A stretch of DNA of 64,000 bases from Phycicoccus sp. HDW14. GTDB taxonomy: Bacteria; Actinomycetota; Actinomycetes; Actinomycetales; Dermatophilaceae. The position numbers and the translations under genes are program-made. The notes beneath the pieces were generated by a model, which worked only from the letters and a program-made list of their open reading frames with translations, made no database searches and was not told the origin of the DNA. The stretch lies in contig NZ_CP049935.1 in the NCBI RefSeq assembly GCF_011383005.1, forward strand, positions 434,001-498,000. The letters are read 5' to 3'. Position 1 is the stretch's first letter; each line of letters starts with the position of its first letter. Of the stretch, positions 37,704-45,182 are shown piece by piece.

Positions 37704-38995
37704 CAGGCGTCCGCGGTGACCCGCTCGTGGAGCATGCGGTCCCACAGGCTCGTGAAGTCGGGCATCGTCTTGGCCACGGTGTCGACGTCCTCGACGACGA
37801 CCCCCTCGACGGCGAGCCCGAGCACGGCACCGGCCATGACCATGCGGTGGTCGTGATAGGTGTGGAAGAGGTTGCCGTGCAACGGCTTCGGCGTGATGTG
37901 CAGGCCGTCGTCGGTCTCGACGACCTCGGCCCCGACGCCGGTGAGCTCGGTGCGCAGGGCGGCGAGCCGGTCGGTCTCGTGCCCGCGGATGTGGGCGACG
38001 CCGCGGATGACGCTCGGACCGTCGGCGAGGGCGGCCAGCGCTGCGACGACGGGCGTCAGCTCGCTCGACCCGTGGAGGTCGACGTCGACGCCGCCGATGC
38101 CGTCGCCGCCGGAGACGGTGAGGCCCGAGCGGTCGAGCACGACCTCGGCGCCCATCATGTCGAGGACCTCGCGGACGAAGTCGCCGCCCTGGGTCGTGTA
38201 CTGCGGCCAGCCGGGGACGTGCACGGAGCCGCCGGTGACCAGGGCCGCCGCGAGGAACTGGGCGGCGTTCGACAGGTCCGGCTCGACCTGCACGTCGAGG
38301 GCGTTGACGTCGCTGGGCTCGACCCGCCACGTGTGCACGTCGCCGTCGTCGACGACCACGCCGGCGTCGCGCAGGGTCTCGACGGTCATCTCGATGTGGG
38401 GCAGGCTCGGCACCGCCTTGCCGTCGTGGTGCACGGTGACGCCCTGCTCGAAGCGGGCGGCCGACAGCAGCAGCCCGGAGACGAACTGCGAGGAGGCCGA
38501 GGCGTCGATGGTGACCGCGCCACCGCGCACGGACCCCCGGCCCAGGACGGTGAAGGGCAGCCCGCCGCGGCCCTCGTCGTCGACCTCGACGCCCAGGGTG
38601 CGCAGCGCCTCGAGGACGGGGGCCATCGGGCGGACCCGGGCGCCCGGGTCCCCGTCGAAGCGCACGGGGCCGTCGGCGAGCCCGGCGAGCGGCGGCACGA
38701 AGCGCATGACATTGCCGGCGAGCCCGCAGTCGACGAGGCCGCCGCCGACGAGCGCCGACGGGGTGACGAGCCAGTCGCCGTCGTCGACGTCGTCGACGCC
38801 GACTCCGAGGGCGCGCAGGGCGCCGGCCATGAGGAGGGTGTCGCGCGAGCGCAGGGGAGCCCTCAGCCGGGAGACGTCACCGGCGATCGCGGCGAGGACG
38901 AGGTAGCGGTTGGTCAGGGACTTGCTGCCCGGCAGGACGACCCGGGCGTGCACCGGCCCCGCGGCGGTGGGGGCGGGCCAGTCAGGAGAAGGCAT
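37703..38995 (-). CDS. aroA: 3-phosphoshikimate 1-carboxyvinyltransferase (EPSP synthase)
   Basis: This is the sixth step of the shikimate pathway, joining PEP to shikimate 3-phosphate. LPGSKSLTNRYLVLAA at the N-terminus is the signature; LAGNVMRFVPPLAG, DASASSQFVSGLLL and YHDHRMVMAGAVLGL are the other conserved loops. It has 430 residues. Position 3 of the usual LAGTAMRF motif (Thr-Ala) reads Asn-Val here, as in some actinobacterial enzymes. It sits in a tight unit: it overlaps the DoxX-like gene by 14 bases and rsgA by one stop/start. Confidence 0.93.
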   Translation of the reverse strand: MPSPDWPAPTAAGPVHARVVLPGSKSLTNRYLVLAAIAGDVSRLRAPLRSRDTLLMAGALRALGVGVDDVDDGDWLVTPSALVGGGLVDCGLAGNVMRFVPPLAGLADGPVRFDGDPGARVRPMAPVLEALRTLGVEVDDEGRGGLPFTVLGRGSVRGGAVTIDASASSQFVSGLLLSAARFEQGVTVHHDGKAVPSLPHIEMTVETLRDAGVVVDDGDVHTWRVEPSDVNALDVQVEPDLSNAAQFLAAALVTGGSVHVPGWPQYTTQGGDFVREVLDMMGAEVVLDRSGLTVSGGDGIGGVDVDLHGSSELTPVVAALAALADGPSVIRGVAHIRGHETDRLAALRTELTGVGAEVVETDDGLHITPKPLHGNLFHTYHDHRMVMAGAVLGLAVEGVVVEDVDTVAKTMPDFTSLWDRMLHERVTADA

Positions 38996-39524
38996 GCTGG
39001 GCCTGGGCCGCCTTCAGCTTCGCCTCGGTGGTGGCCTCGTGCACGACGTGGCGCGCCTCGCGACGGGTGGTGCGGGCCGCCCGCTGCACGCTCTCGCTCG
39101 CGAGGTGGGCCCGGTAGGCCAGCCCCGGGCGGCCCTCGGTGTCGACGGCGGCGAGGAGCAGCCCGCCGAGGAGCCCGAGGTTCTTGAGGAACTGGACGCG
39201 CTGCTGGGCGCGGACCGTCTCGTCGTCCTCGCGCCAGTACTGGTGGGCGGCCAGCGTGGTCGGCACGAGGGTGGCGGCCAGCACGGTGGCCGAGACGCGT
39301 GGGAAGCGACCCATGGCCAGCAACGCGCCGGCCCCAACCATCGCCACGCCGTTGGCGCGCACGAGCAGCTCGGTGTCGGCGGGGAGCCGGAGGAGCGGGG
39401 CGACCTTCTCGACGACCGGGCGCGCGGTGCCGGCCTTGGCCGACGGGTGCTTCAGCTGGTCGACCCCTCCGACGACGAACATCGACGCGAGCAGGGGTCG
39501 GGCGATGCGGCGCACCACGGACAT
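38982..39524 (-). CDS. DoxX family membrane protein
   Basis: This protein of 180 residues has four hydrophobic segments. The beginning ARPLLASMFVVGGVDQLKHP is the DoxX signature; later segments include NGVAMVGAGALLAMG and LKNLGLLGGLLLAAVD. The last 60 residues are a charged helix. DoxX proteins have been linked to redox or detoxification complexes; the function here is unknown. The ATG has GGAGGT upstream. It is the first gene of the doxX-aroA-rsgA unit. Confidence 0.85.
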   Translation of the reverse strand: MSVVRRIARPLLASMFVVGGVDQLKHPSAKAGTARPVVEKVAPLLRLPADTELLVRANGVAMVGAGALLAMGRFPRVSATVLAATLVPTTLAAHQYWREDDETVRAQQRVQFLKNLGLLGGLLLAAVDTEGRPGLAYRAHLASESVQRAARTTRREARHVVHEATTEAKLKAAQAQHAFS

Positions 39525-39598
39525 CCGGTACCTCCGGGTCGGGGTTCCTGCTGGTCAGGACCTCCCGGCCTACCGTAGTTGCTCGGGGCGGCCCTGCG

Positions 39599-39604
39599 TA
39601 GCCT
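39599..39604 (+). promoter_or_regulatory. -10 box of the SRAP gene
   Basis: TAGCCT lies 6 bases before the ATG at 39611, which fits a leaderless transcript. Confidence 0.45.
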
Positions 39605-39610
39605 GAGCAC

Positions 39611-40444
39611 ATGTGTGGGCGCTACGCCGCGACGGCGAACACCGGCGAGCTCGTGCTCGAGTTCGAGGTCGAGGTCGACCGCAGCTCCGAGCCGGGGCGC
39701 AGCGTGCTCGTCAACCCCCAGGAGCCGCCGCCCGGGCGCCCCGACCACAACATGGCGCCGACCAAGCAGGCTCCGGTCGTCCTCTCCCGCGCCCCCCGCG
39801 AGGACCGTGACGCGCCGCCCCGGCGCCAGCTGCGCCTGCTCACCTGGGGCCTGGTGCCCAGCTGGTCGAAGGACCCGAAGGGCGGGGTGCGGATGATCAA
39901 CGCGCGCGTCGAGTCGGTGCGCGAGAAGCCGGCGTTCGCCCGGGCCCTGGCCGCCCGGCGCTGCCTCGTGCCGGCCCGCGGCTGGTACGAGTGGCAGGCC
40001 TCCCCGACCGCGCTCGACGCCAAGGGGAAGCCCCGCAAGCAGCCGTTCTTCACCGAGCGGGCCGACGGCACGAGCGTCGCGATGGCCGGCCTCTACGAGT
40101 TCTGGCGCGACCCCGCCGTCACCGACCCCGACGACCCGATGGCCTGGCTGAGCACCTTCACCGTCATCACCGGCGAGGCCGAGCCGGGGCTCGACCGCAT
40201 CCACGACCGGCAGCCCGTCGTGCTCGAGCCGGCCGACTGGGCCCGCTGGCTCGACCCGAACGCCACTGCGGCCGACGTCGCCGACCTGCTCGAACCGCAC
40301 GCCGCCGGCCGGTTCACGGCCCACCCCGTCGGTCGGGCCGTGAGCAGCAACCGGTCCAACGGGCCGGGGCTGCTGGCGCCGGCACCCGCCGAGGAGCTCG
40401 TCGGGGTGGTCGACCCGATGACCGGTGAGGTCATCGGCGGATGA
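39611..40444 (+). CDS. SRAP-domain abasic-site shielding protein (HMCES/YedK type)
   Basis: This 277-residue protein forms a covalent link to abasic sites in single-stranded DNA through Cys2, exposed after removal of Met: MCGRYA. Other active-site segments are DHNMAPTKQ, LTWGLVPSW, MINARVESV, ARGWYEWQA and DRIHDRQPVVL, where the His acts on the crosslink. All expected residues are present. It overlaps the hydrolase gene by four bases (ATGA). Confidence 0.92.
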   Translation: MCGRYAATANTGELVLEFEVEVDRSSEPGRSVLVNPQEPPPGRPDHNMAPTKQAPVVLSRAPREDRDAPPRRQLRLLTWGLVPSWSKDPKGGVRMINARVESVREKPAFARALAARRCLVPARGWYEWQASPTALDAKGKPRKQPFFTERADGTSVAMAGLYEFWRDPAVTDPDDPMAWLSTFTVITGEAEPGLDRIHDRQPVVLEPADWARWLDPNATAADVADLLEPHAAGRFTAHPVGRAVSSNRSNGPGLLAPAPAEELVGVVDPMTGEVIGG

Positions 40445-41069
40445 CGGGCACCGAGCGGCTCGTCGACACCCCGCAGGGGCCGGCGCGCACGACGACGAGC
40501 GCACCGGCCGGCGACCCCGTCGGGACCCTCGTGCTCGGCCACGGCGCCGGGGGCCTGCGCTGGACCCTCGACGTCCTGGCGGTCCGGGACGCGCTGCTCG
40601 GCGCCGGCTGGCGGGTGGTCCTCGTGGACCAGCCGTGGCGGGTCGCCGAGCGCCGGCTCGGGCCGCGCCCGCCCGCCCTCGACGAGGCGTGGCTGCCGGT
40701 GCTCGAGGACGTCACCCGGGGCGCCGGGGGAGGGCGGCTCGTGGTCGGGGGCCGCAGCGCGGGGCCCGGGTGGCCTGCCGCACCGCGTCGGCCGTCGGTG
40801 CCGATGCCGTGGTGTGCCTCTCGTTCCCGCTGCACCCACCCGGGAAGCCGGAGGCCTCACGCGCCCACGAGCTCGCCGAGCCGTCCGCCACGGGCCTCGC
40901 GGTGCACGTCGTCCAGGGGAGCACCGACCCGTTCGGCACCCCGGCCGAGGTCGAGGCGGTGCTGCCGCCGCTGGCCACCCTCGACGTCGTCCCCGGCCCG
41001 CACTCCCTCGGGCGGGTCGCCGACCGGGTGGCCGCCCACGTGCTGCGGCGCCTGGCGCCGGGGGAATGA
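40441..41069 (+). CDS. KANL3/Tex30-like alpha/beta hydrolase (one apparent frameshift)
   Basis: This small serine hydrolase of 209 residues follows correction. [15 protein letters not shown] provides the oxyanion loop, LVVGGRSAG the nucleophile elbow (Ser in GRSAG), and VVPGPHSLG the His. The frame changes near 40764 between GRSAG and VACRTA; one restored base in the GGGGCCCGGG stretch joins the halves. Such proteins are found widely without assigned substrate. It is co-translated with the SRAP gene, so it may belong to the same repair unit, but that is inference. The SigR-type promoter of sigR lies over its last codons. Confidence 0.8.
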
Positions 41070-41089
41070 GGCGGCGCGTCGCGGGCGTT
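41062..41089 (+). promoter_or_regulatory. SigR/SigH-type promoter upstream of sigR
   Basis: GGGAATG (41062-41068), 17 bases and CGTT (41086-41089) fit the known SigR/SigH consensus (gGGAAYA, 16-17 bases, cGTT) except at the last -35 base. The box overlaps the hydrolase stop codon. It should give autoregulated induction of sigR on thiol stress. Confidence 0.75.
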
Positions 41090-41168
41090 CTGCCCTCGTC
41101 ACCGTTCCACCGACCGAAGGCGCTGCCAGTGTTCGTCCTCGACACCTCGCCCCGTCCGCGGGCCCGGC

Positions 41169-41174
41169 TAGGCT
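41169..41174 (+). promoter_or_regulatory. Proximal -10 box of sigR
   Basis: TAGGCT lies 8 bases before the ATG at 41183, suggesting a second, constitutive promoter giving a leaderless sigR message. Confidence 0.45.
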
Positions 41175-41182
41175 GGGAGGCG

Positions 41183-41815
41183 ATGACCAGCCCCCAGACA
41201 CCGCTCGAGGAGCCGTCGACCGAGGTCGACCTCGCCACCGAGACCACCGCCGAGCGGCAGGCGCGCTTCGAGCGCGAGGCCCTCCCCCTCATCGACCAGC
41301 TGTACGCGGCAGCGATGCGCACGACGCGCAACCCCGCCGACGCCGAGGACCTCCTCCAGGAGACCTACGCGAAGGCGTACGCCGCGTTCCACCAGTACCG
41401 CCCGGGGACCAACCTCAAGGCGTGGATGTACCGCATCCTCACGAACACGTACATCAACACCTACCGCAAGAAGCAGCGCGAGCCGCAGCAGTCCGACGCC
41501 TCCGACGTCGAGGACTACCAGCTGGCCCGGGCCGAGTCGCACACCTCGGCGGGGCTGAAGTCCGCCGAGGCCCAGGCGCTCGAGCACCTCCCCGACACCG
41601 AGGTCACGCGCGCGCTCCAGGAGCTGCCCGAGGACTTCCGGATGGCCGTCTACCTCGCCGACGTCGAGGGCTTCGCCTACAAGGAGATCGCCGAGATCAT
41701 GGGCACCCCCATCGGCACGGTGATGTCCCGCCTGCACCGCGGCCGGCGCCAGCTGCGCTCGCTGCTCACCGGCTACGCGCGAGAGCGTGGCCTCGTCCGG
41801 GCGGAGGAGGAGTGA
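41183..41815 (+). CDS. sigR: RNA polymerase ECF sigma factor SigR
   Basis: This group IV sigma factor of 210 residues directs the thiol-oxidative stress response. Region 2 contains [20 protein letters not shown] and [21 protein letters not shown]; region 4 contains [33 protein letters not shown]. These segments are those of the SigR/SigH/RpoE group paired with a zinc anti-sigma factor, which follows. A GTG at 41129 in frame, with GAAGG 8 bases before it, would make an 18-residue longer form. The stop codon overlaps the rsrA start. Confidence 0.93.
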   Translation: MTSPQTPLEEPSTEVDLATETTAERQARFEREALPLIDQLYAAAMRTTRNPADAEDLLQETYAKAYAAFHQYRPGTNLKAWMYRILTNTYINTYRKKQREPQQSDASDVEDYQLARAESHTSAGLKSAEAQALEHLPDTEVTRALQELPEDFRMAVYLADVEGFAYKEIAEIMGTPIGTVMSRLHRGRRQLRSLLTGYARERGLVRAEEE

Positions 41816-42096
41816 TGGGACACCACGCCGAGCACCCCGCCCACGAGGGCCACAGCGACTGCTCCGAGGTCCTGACCCACATCTACGAGTACCTCGACGG
41901 CGAGATGAGCCCCGCCGAGGTGAAGCGGGTGGCCACCCACCTCGCCGAGTGTCGGCCGTGCCTCGCCGAGCACGACCTCGACGCGGCCGTCAAGCAGGTC
42001 GTCAAGCGCTCGTGCCACGACCAGGCCGCCCCCGCCGCGGTGCGTCTGCAGGTCGTGCAGCGGATCACCATGGTCCGCCTCGAGAACGACGACTGA
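41815..42096 (+). CDS. rsrA: Zinc-binding anti-sigma factor RsrA
   Basis: This protein of 93 residues has the ZAS motif H-x3-C-x2-C in THLAECRPCL, with a further Cys at HSDCSEVL and one at KRSCHD. In reduced, zinc-bound form it holds SigR; disulfide formation releases SigR. The His-rich opening [13 protein letters not shown] is additional and could bind metal. The ATG overlaps the sigR stop (TGATG), giving coupled synthesis. Confidence 0.93.
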   Translation: MGHHAEHPAHEGHSDCSEVLTHIYEYLDGEMSPAEVKRVATHLAECRPCLAEHDLDAAVKQVVKRSCHDQAAPAAVRLQVVQRITMVRLENDD

Positions 42097-42119
42097 CCGG
42101 CACCAGCGGACGCGCAGAC

Positions 42120-42157
42120 GACGGGGCCCGGAGTGCAGATGCACTCCGGGCCCCGTC
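42120..42157. terminator. Bidirectional terminator between rsrA and bL37
   Basis: GACGGGGCCCGGAGTGC and GCACTCCGGGCCCCGTC form a perfect 17-pair stem around AGAT; it lies between two convergent stop codons. Confidence 0.8.
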
Positions 42158-42168
42158 TCGTCAGCTGC

Positions 42169-42243
42169 TCAGGCGTTGGGCTTGCGGCCGTGGTTGGCCT
42201 TGTTGCCCTTGCGCGAACGACGCTTGCGGGCGCGCTTGCTCAT
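42169..42243 (-). CDS. 50S ribosomal protein bL37
   Basis: This protein has only 24 residues, beginning MSKRARKRRSRK and ending NHGRKPNA. It matches the pattern of the short, very basic ribosomal protein bL37 found in actinobacterial large subunits. The ATG is preceded by GAGAGG. Such genes are usually missed by gene callers. It sits between sigR-rsrA and the peptide/HD locus and is convergent with rsrA. Confidence 0.85.
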   Translation of the reverse strand: MSKRARKRRSRKGNKANHGRKPNA

Positions 42244-42308
42244 GGTGACCTCTCGTCGGGAACGGCCTCCGGAATCTGCGACACGGAGGCGCACTGGTGC
42301 CGCTGTGA

Positions 42309-42337
42309 TTGTCGCACACCCTTCCTCGTGAAAGAAT
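42309..42337 (+). promoter_or_regulatory. Possible promoter of the small peptide gene
   Basis: TTGTCG (42309-42314) and AAGAAT (42332-42337) are 17 bases apart in an AT-richer part of the divergent spacer. This would give a leader of about 60 bases before the ATG at 42403. Confidence 0.35.
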
Positions 42338-42402
42338 TTCGCTGACCCCGGCTGCCCCGGAGAGCCTTGGCCGAGGTCATTCACCCTCTGGAAGGAACCA
42401 TC

Positions 42403-42540
42403 ATGCGCACGATCCGTACTCTCGCCGCTGCCGCTCTCCTCGCCGCTCTCGTGACCGCGGGGGCGACCTCTGCCACGGCAGCGCCGGTCGACCTGAAGTC
42501 CACCCAGAACGCCCAGAACAGCTGGTCGTACGGGGGCTGA
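42403..42540 (+). CDS. Small secreted peptide (45 residues)
   Basis: The ATG is preceded by GGAAGGA at 6 bases, an excellent ribosome binding site. The first 26 residues form a textbook signal peptide: MRTIRT, a hydrophobic Ala/Leu core and the cleavage site ATSATA-AP. The predicted mature peptide is only 18-19 residues, polar, and ends NSWSYGG. It has no Cys and no known bacteriocin or pheromone motif. The stop codon is 12 bases before the first HD gene, which lacks a ribosome binding site of its own, so translation is probably coupled. I do not recognise the family; the arrangement suggests an exported signal or a ligand of the membrane HD proteins, which is inference. Confidence 0.65.
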   Translation: MRTIRTLAAAALLAALVTAGATSATAAPVDLKSTQNAQNSWSYGG

Positions 42541-42552
42541 CCTCCTCAACCG

Positions 42553-43815
42553 ATGGCATCAGCACGAAAGGGCGCGCGAGGAAACGCCGGCACCGCCTAC
42601 ATCGGGATGGTAACCGTCGTGGCTCTCGTAGCCGTTTCCGTGGCGGTCCGGGCCCAAGGCGTCCCCTTGGGCCCGGACCTCGCGGTCTTCCTCGTCCTCG
42701 CCATCGTTCTGCCACTCCTCCAGAACGTCGTCGACGTCGGCGACCGGGTGCGCGTGGACATCTCGAGCATCTTGTCACTGGCCGCGATGGCAATCGTCGG
42801 ACCGGTCGGAGCGTCCTTGGCTGGAGCGGTCACGGGAGCGTTCACGGGTCGCCATCTGGCACCGCGCATTCGGCTGTTCAACGCGGCGACCTTCGCTCTC
42901 TACCGGCTTCTCGGCGGCGTGGCCTTTCAAGCGACCGGCGGGACGACAGCTCCGTCTCGGTTGTCGGAGGTCTCGGCGGTCGTCCTGTCGCTCGCTCTGC
43001 CCATGCTCGTGGCGAGCGTCGTCCAGCTGGCGGTCAACCTAGTCCTGGTGGCGGGCGTCGTCCGCGTGTCGCACGGGGTCCCCATGCGGCTGCAGATGGC
43101 CTCCATGCTCCAGGGGACGGGGTTGGCGTACCTCGGCTTCAGCCTGATCGCGATTCCTCTGGTCGTCCTGTGGAAGCCGGCGGGCCTCGGGCCGGAGGCG
43201 GTCATCATCGTGCTCGCGCCGCTTTTGGTCGCTCAGTGGGCCTATCGACAACACGCCGAAGAGCTCGAGGGCCAGCAGCGCGCCCTGGAGGTTCTCGTCG
43301 CAGCCGTTGAGGCCAAAGCACCACACCTCGCGGGGCACAGCTCCCGAGTCGCCGAGTTGAGTGCGCGGATGGCCGAACACCTCGGCTTGAGCCCGCAGTT
43401 TGTCGCGGACACCCGCATGGCCGGGATGCTGCACGACGTCGGCCAGACCAGCCTGTCGACCCGCGTCGTCCGCGACCTCGACCTCACCGACCCCTCCGGC
43501 GGCCAGGACGGCTACCCGGAGGCGGGAGTCGCCCTCCTCGACGACCTGACGTTCCTCCGCGGCGCCCTCGACCCCATCCGCTGGCACCGCGAGGCGTTGG
43601 GGTCCGTGCAGTCCTCCCTCCCGTCACGCATCGTCGCGCTCGCCGACCGCTACGACCTCCTGACGACGGTGGGGAGCCCCGGGGGGACCGTCCAGGCGTC
43701 GGCGCTGGCCCGTGACCTCGTGGCGGCAGAGGTGGTCGGAGCCGATGCCGCGGTCCTGGTGCGCGCTCTCGACGAGGCACTCGCGAGGGTCCGCTCCGAC
43801 CAGAGCCCAACGTGA
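42553..43815 (+). CDS. Membrane-anchored HD phosphohydrolase, first copy
   Basis: This is a 420-residue protein. The first 235 residues form about six to seven membrane helices (from YIGMVTVVALVAVSVAV to VIIVLAPLLVAQWAY) of a sensor-like, MASE-resembling module, and a short coiled segment leads to the HD domain. HD residues are the His in APHLAGHSSR and HD in MLHDVGQTS; the later His of HD-GYP domains may be IRWHREAL, but GYP is absent. It probably cleaves a cyclic or polyphosphorylated nucleotide or acts as a signalling domain; I cannot tell which. The first 900 bases use A- and T-ending codons more freely than neighbouring genes. It overlaps the second copy by four bases. Confidence 0.8.
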   Translation: MASARKGARGNAGTAYIGMVTVVALVAVSVAVRAQGVPLGPDLAVFLVLAIVLPLLQNVVDVGDRVRVDISSILSLAAMAIVGPVGASLAGAVTGAFTGRHLAPRIRLFNAATFALYRLLGGVAFQATGGTTAPSRLSEVSAVVLSLALPMLVASVVQLAVNLVLVAGVVRVSHGVPMRLQMASMLQGTGLAYLGFSLIAIPLVVLWKPAGLGPEAVIIVLAPLLVAQWAYRQHAEELEGQQRALEVLVAAVEAKAPHLAGHSSRVAELSARMAEHLGLSPQFVADTRMAGMLHDVGQTSLSTRVVRDLDLTDPSGGQDGYPEAGVALLDDLTFLRGALDPIRWHREALGSVQSSLPSRIVALADRYDLLTTVGSPGGTVQASALARDLVAAEVVGADAAVLVRALDEALARVRSDQSPT

Positions 43816-45143
43816 CGCCCTTCGTCCGGTTGCCCGCGCTCCTCGTCAGCCGGGCGGTCATCGCTCTCGGGGCGGTCGCCGTCGTGTTGGGCTTCGTCTC
43901 CGCCGGTGACCTCCTCCCGCGGCTGCTCACGACCCACCGGCACACGCTCCTCCTTGCGGTGGTCCTCATCGCGGCTGGAGAGCTGTCCCGCATCCGGATG
44001 CCCAGCGGCCGCGAGACCGCGCCGATCTCGTCCGCCGCAGCCCTCGCCGTCGTCTTCCTCGCGCGGATCCACGGAGAGCCCACGTTCGCCTTGGAGCCGG
44101 GCCTGGTCGTCATCGTCGTCACCGCCGGCCTGGCCACCGCCGCTGCGGTCCGGCGGGTCCGCCACGAACGGGTCGGCGTTCCCGCACTGGCGGCGCGATC
44201 CGTCGGCGTGTGGGTGGCGGCGTGGCTGGCTCGTGGTGTGGGGCCGTCGAACGGCACGCTATGGGCCGCCCAGCTCGACCCGACGGTCACCCAGGGCCTC
44301 GTGGCCCTCGGGATGGTCATGGTGGCCGCGGTCGGGTTGCTGACCGAGCTCGTGCTCGTCGCCGGGATCCGGGCCGAGCGCCAGCGCACCCCGTGGCGCG
44401 CCGCCGTGCGCGATGAGGTGGGCGAGGCGGCCCCGCTGACCCTCGCCGTGGTCGCCACCGGGCCGATGGTCGCGCTCATGGCGCCGGTCCTCGGGCTCTT
44501 GTCGCTGCCCGTCGCCCTCGTCCCCCTGGCCATGGCCTACTCGGCCGTCCGGCAGTACGCCCGCAACCGTGAGACCAACCGCCAGCTGGTCGCGACGCTG
44601 TCCCACCTCACCGAGCACGGTGGCTACACGCCGGAGCGCCACGCCGAGCGGGTCGCCGGCCTGTCCGTGCGGATCGGCCGCGTGCTCGGCCTCGGCGACC
44701 GCCAGCTGCGCAGCCTCGAGTACGCGGCGCTGCTCCACGACCTCGGGCAGATCTCGCTGCTCGACCCGATCCCCGACGGCGCGACGGTCCTCGCGGCACC
44801 CGCCGACCAGCGCGACATCGCCGAGGAGGGCGCCCGCATCATCCGCCGGGCCGAGAACCTCGACGACGTCGCCCGCTTCGTCGAGACCCAGACCACGGCC
44901 TACCGGCTGGTCCGCGAGCTCAACGAGCCCGTGCCGCTGGAGAGCCGGATCATCAAGTGCGCCAACGCCTTCGACGACCTGTCGGCCGGCTCGGGCGACC
45001 CCGTGCTGGTGGCGGCCGCGATGGAGCGCATCCACCTCGGCCTCGGCTACGAGTACGACCCCGAGGTGGTCGACGCCCTGACCCGCGTCGTCGAGGACGT
45101 GTCGGTGGGTCGGGTCGACGACCGGGGCGTGGCCGCCCGATAG
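43812..45143 (+). CDS. Membrane-anchored HD phosphohydrolase, second copy
   Basis: This 443-residue protein has the same layout: an N-terminal membrane module of about six to seven helices (RAVIALGAVAVVLGFVSAG to VALVPLAMAYSAV), then an HD domain with the first His in GYTPERHAERV and the HD pair in YAALLHDLGQIS. The second His pair and GYP motif of HD-GYP enzymes are missing (VARFVETQTTAYR instead), so c-di-GMP cleavage is unlikely. The GTG start at 43812 overlaps the stop of the first copy, so both proteins are made together and may form a heterodimer. manA follows 39 bases later. Confidence 0.8.
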   Translation: MTPFVRLPALLVSRAVIALGAVAVVLGFVSAGDLLPRLLTTHRHTLLLAVVLIAAGELSRIRMPSGRETAPISSAAALAVVFLARIHGEPTFALEPGLVVIVVTAGLATAAAVRRVRHERVGVPALAARSVGVWVAAWLARGVGPSNGTLWAAQLDPTVTQGLVALGMVMVAAVGLLTELVLVAGIRAERQRTPWRAAVRDEVGEAAPLTLAVVATGPMVALMAPVLGLLSLPVALVPLAMAYSAVRQYARNRETNRQLVATLSHLTEHGGYTPERHAERVAGLSVRIGRVLGLGDRQLRSLEYAALLHDLGQISLLDPIPDGATVLAAPADQRDIAEEGARIIRRAENLDDVARFVETQTTAYRLVRELNEPVPLESRIIKCANAFDDLSAGSGDPVLVAAAMERIHLGLGYEYDPEVVDALTRVVEDVSVGRVDDRGVAAR

Positions 45144-45182
45144 AGTGCGAAGCCCCCGCACCCGAGCCGAGCGAAGGACCCC

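Noticed and set aside
40814..41182. sigR starting within the hydrolase gene
   Set aside because: The upstream part of that frame overlaps the conserved end of the hydrolase and has no sigma-factor sequence; only the GTG at 41129 and ATG at 41183 are plausible.
42553..45143. Active c-di-GMP HD-GYP phosphodiesterases
   Set aside because: The HD pair is present but the GYP motif and second His pair are missing in both proteins.
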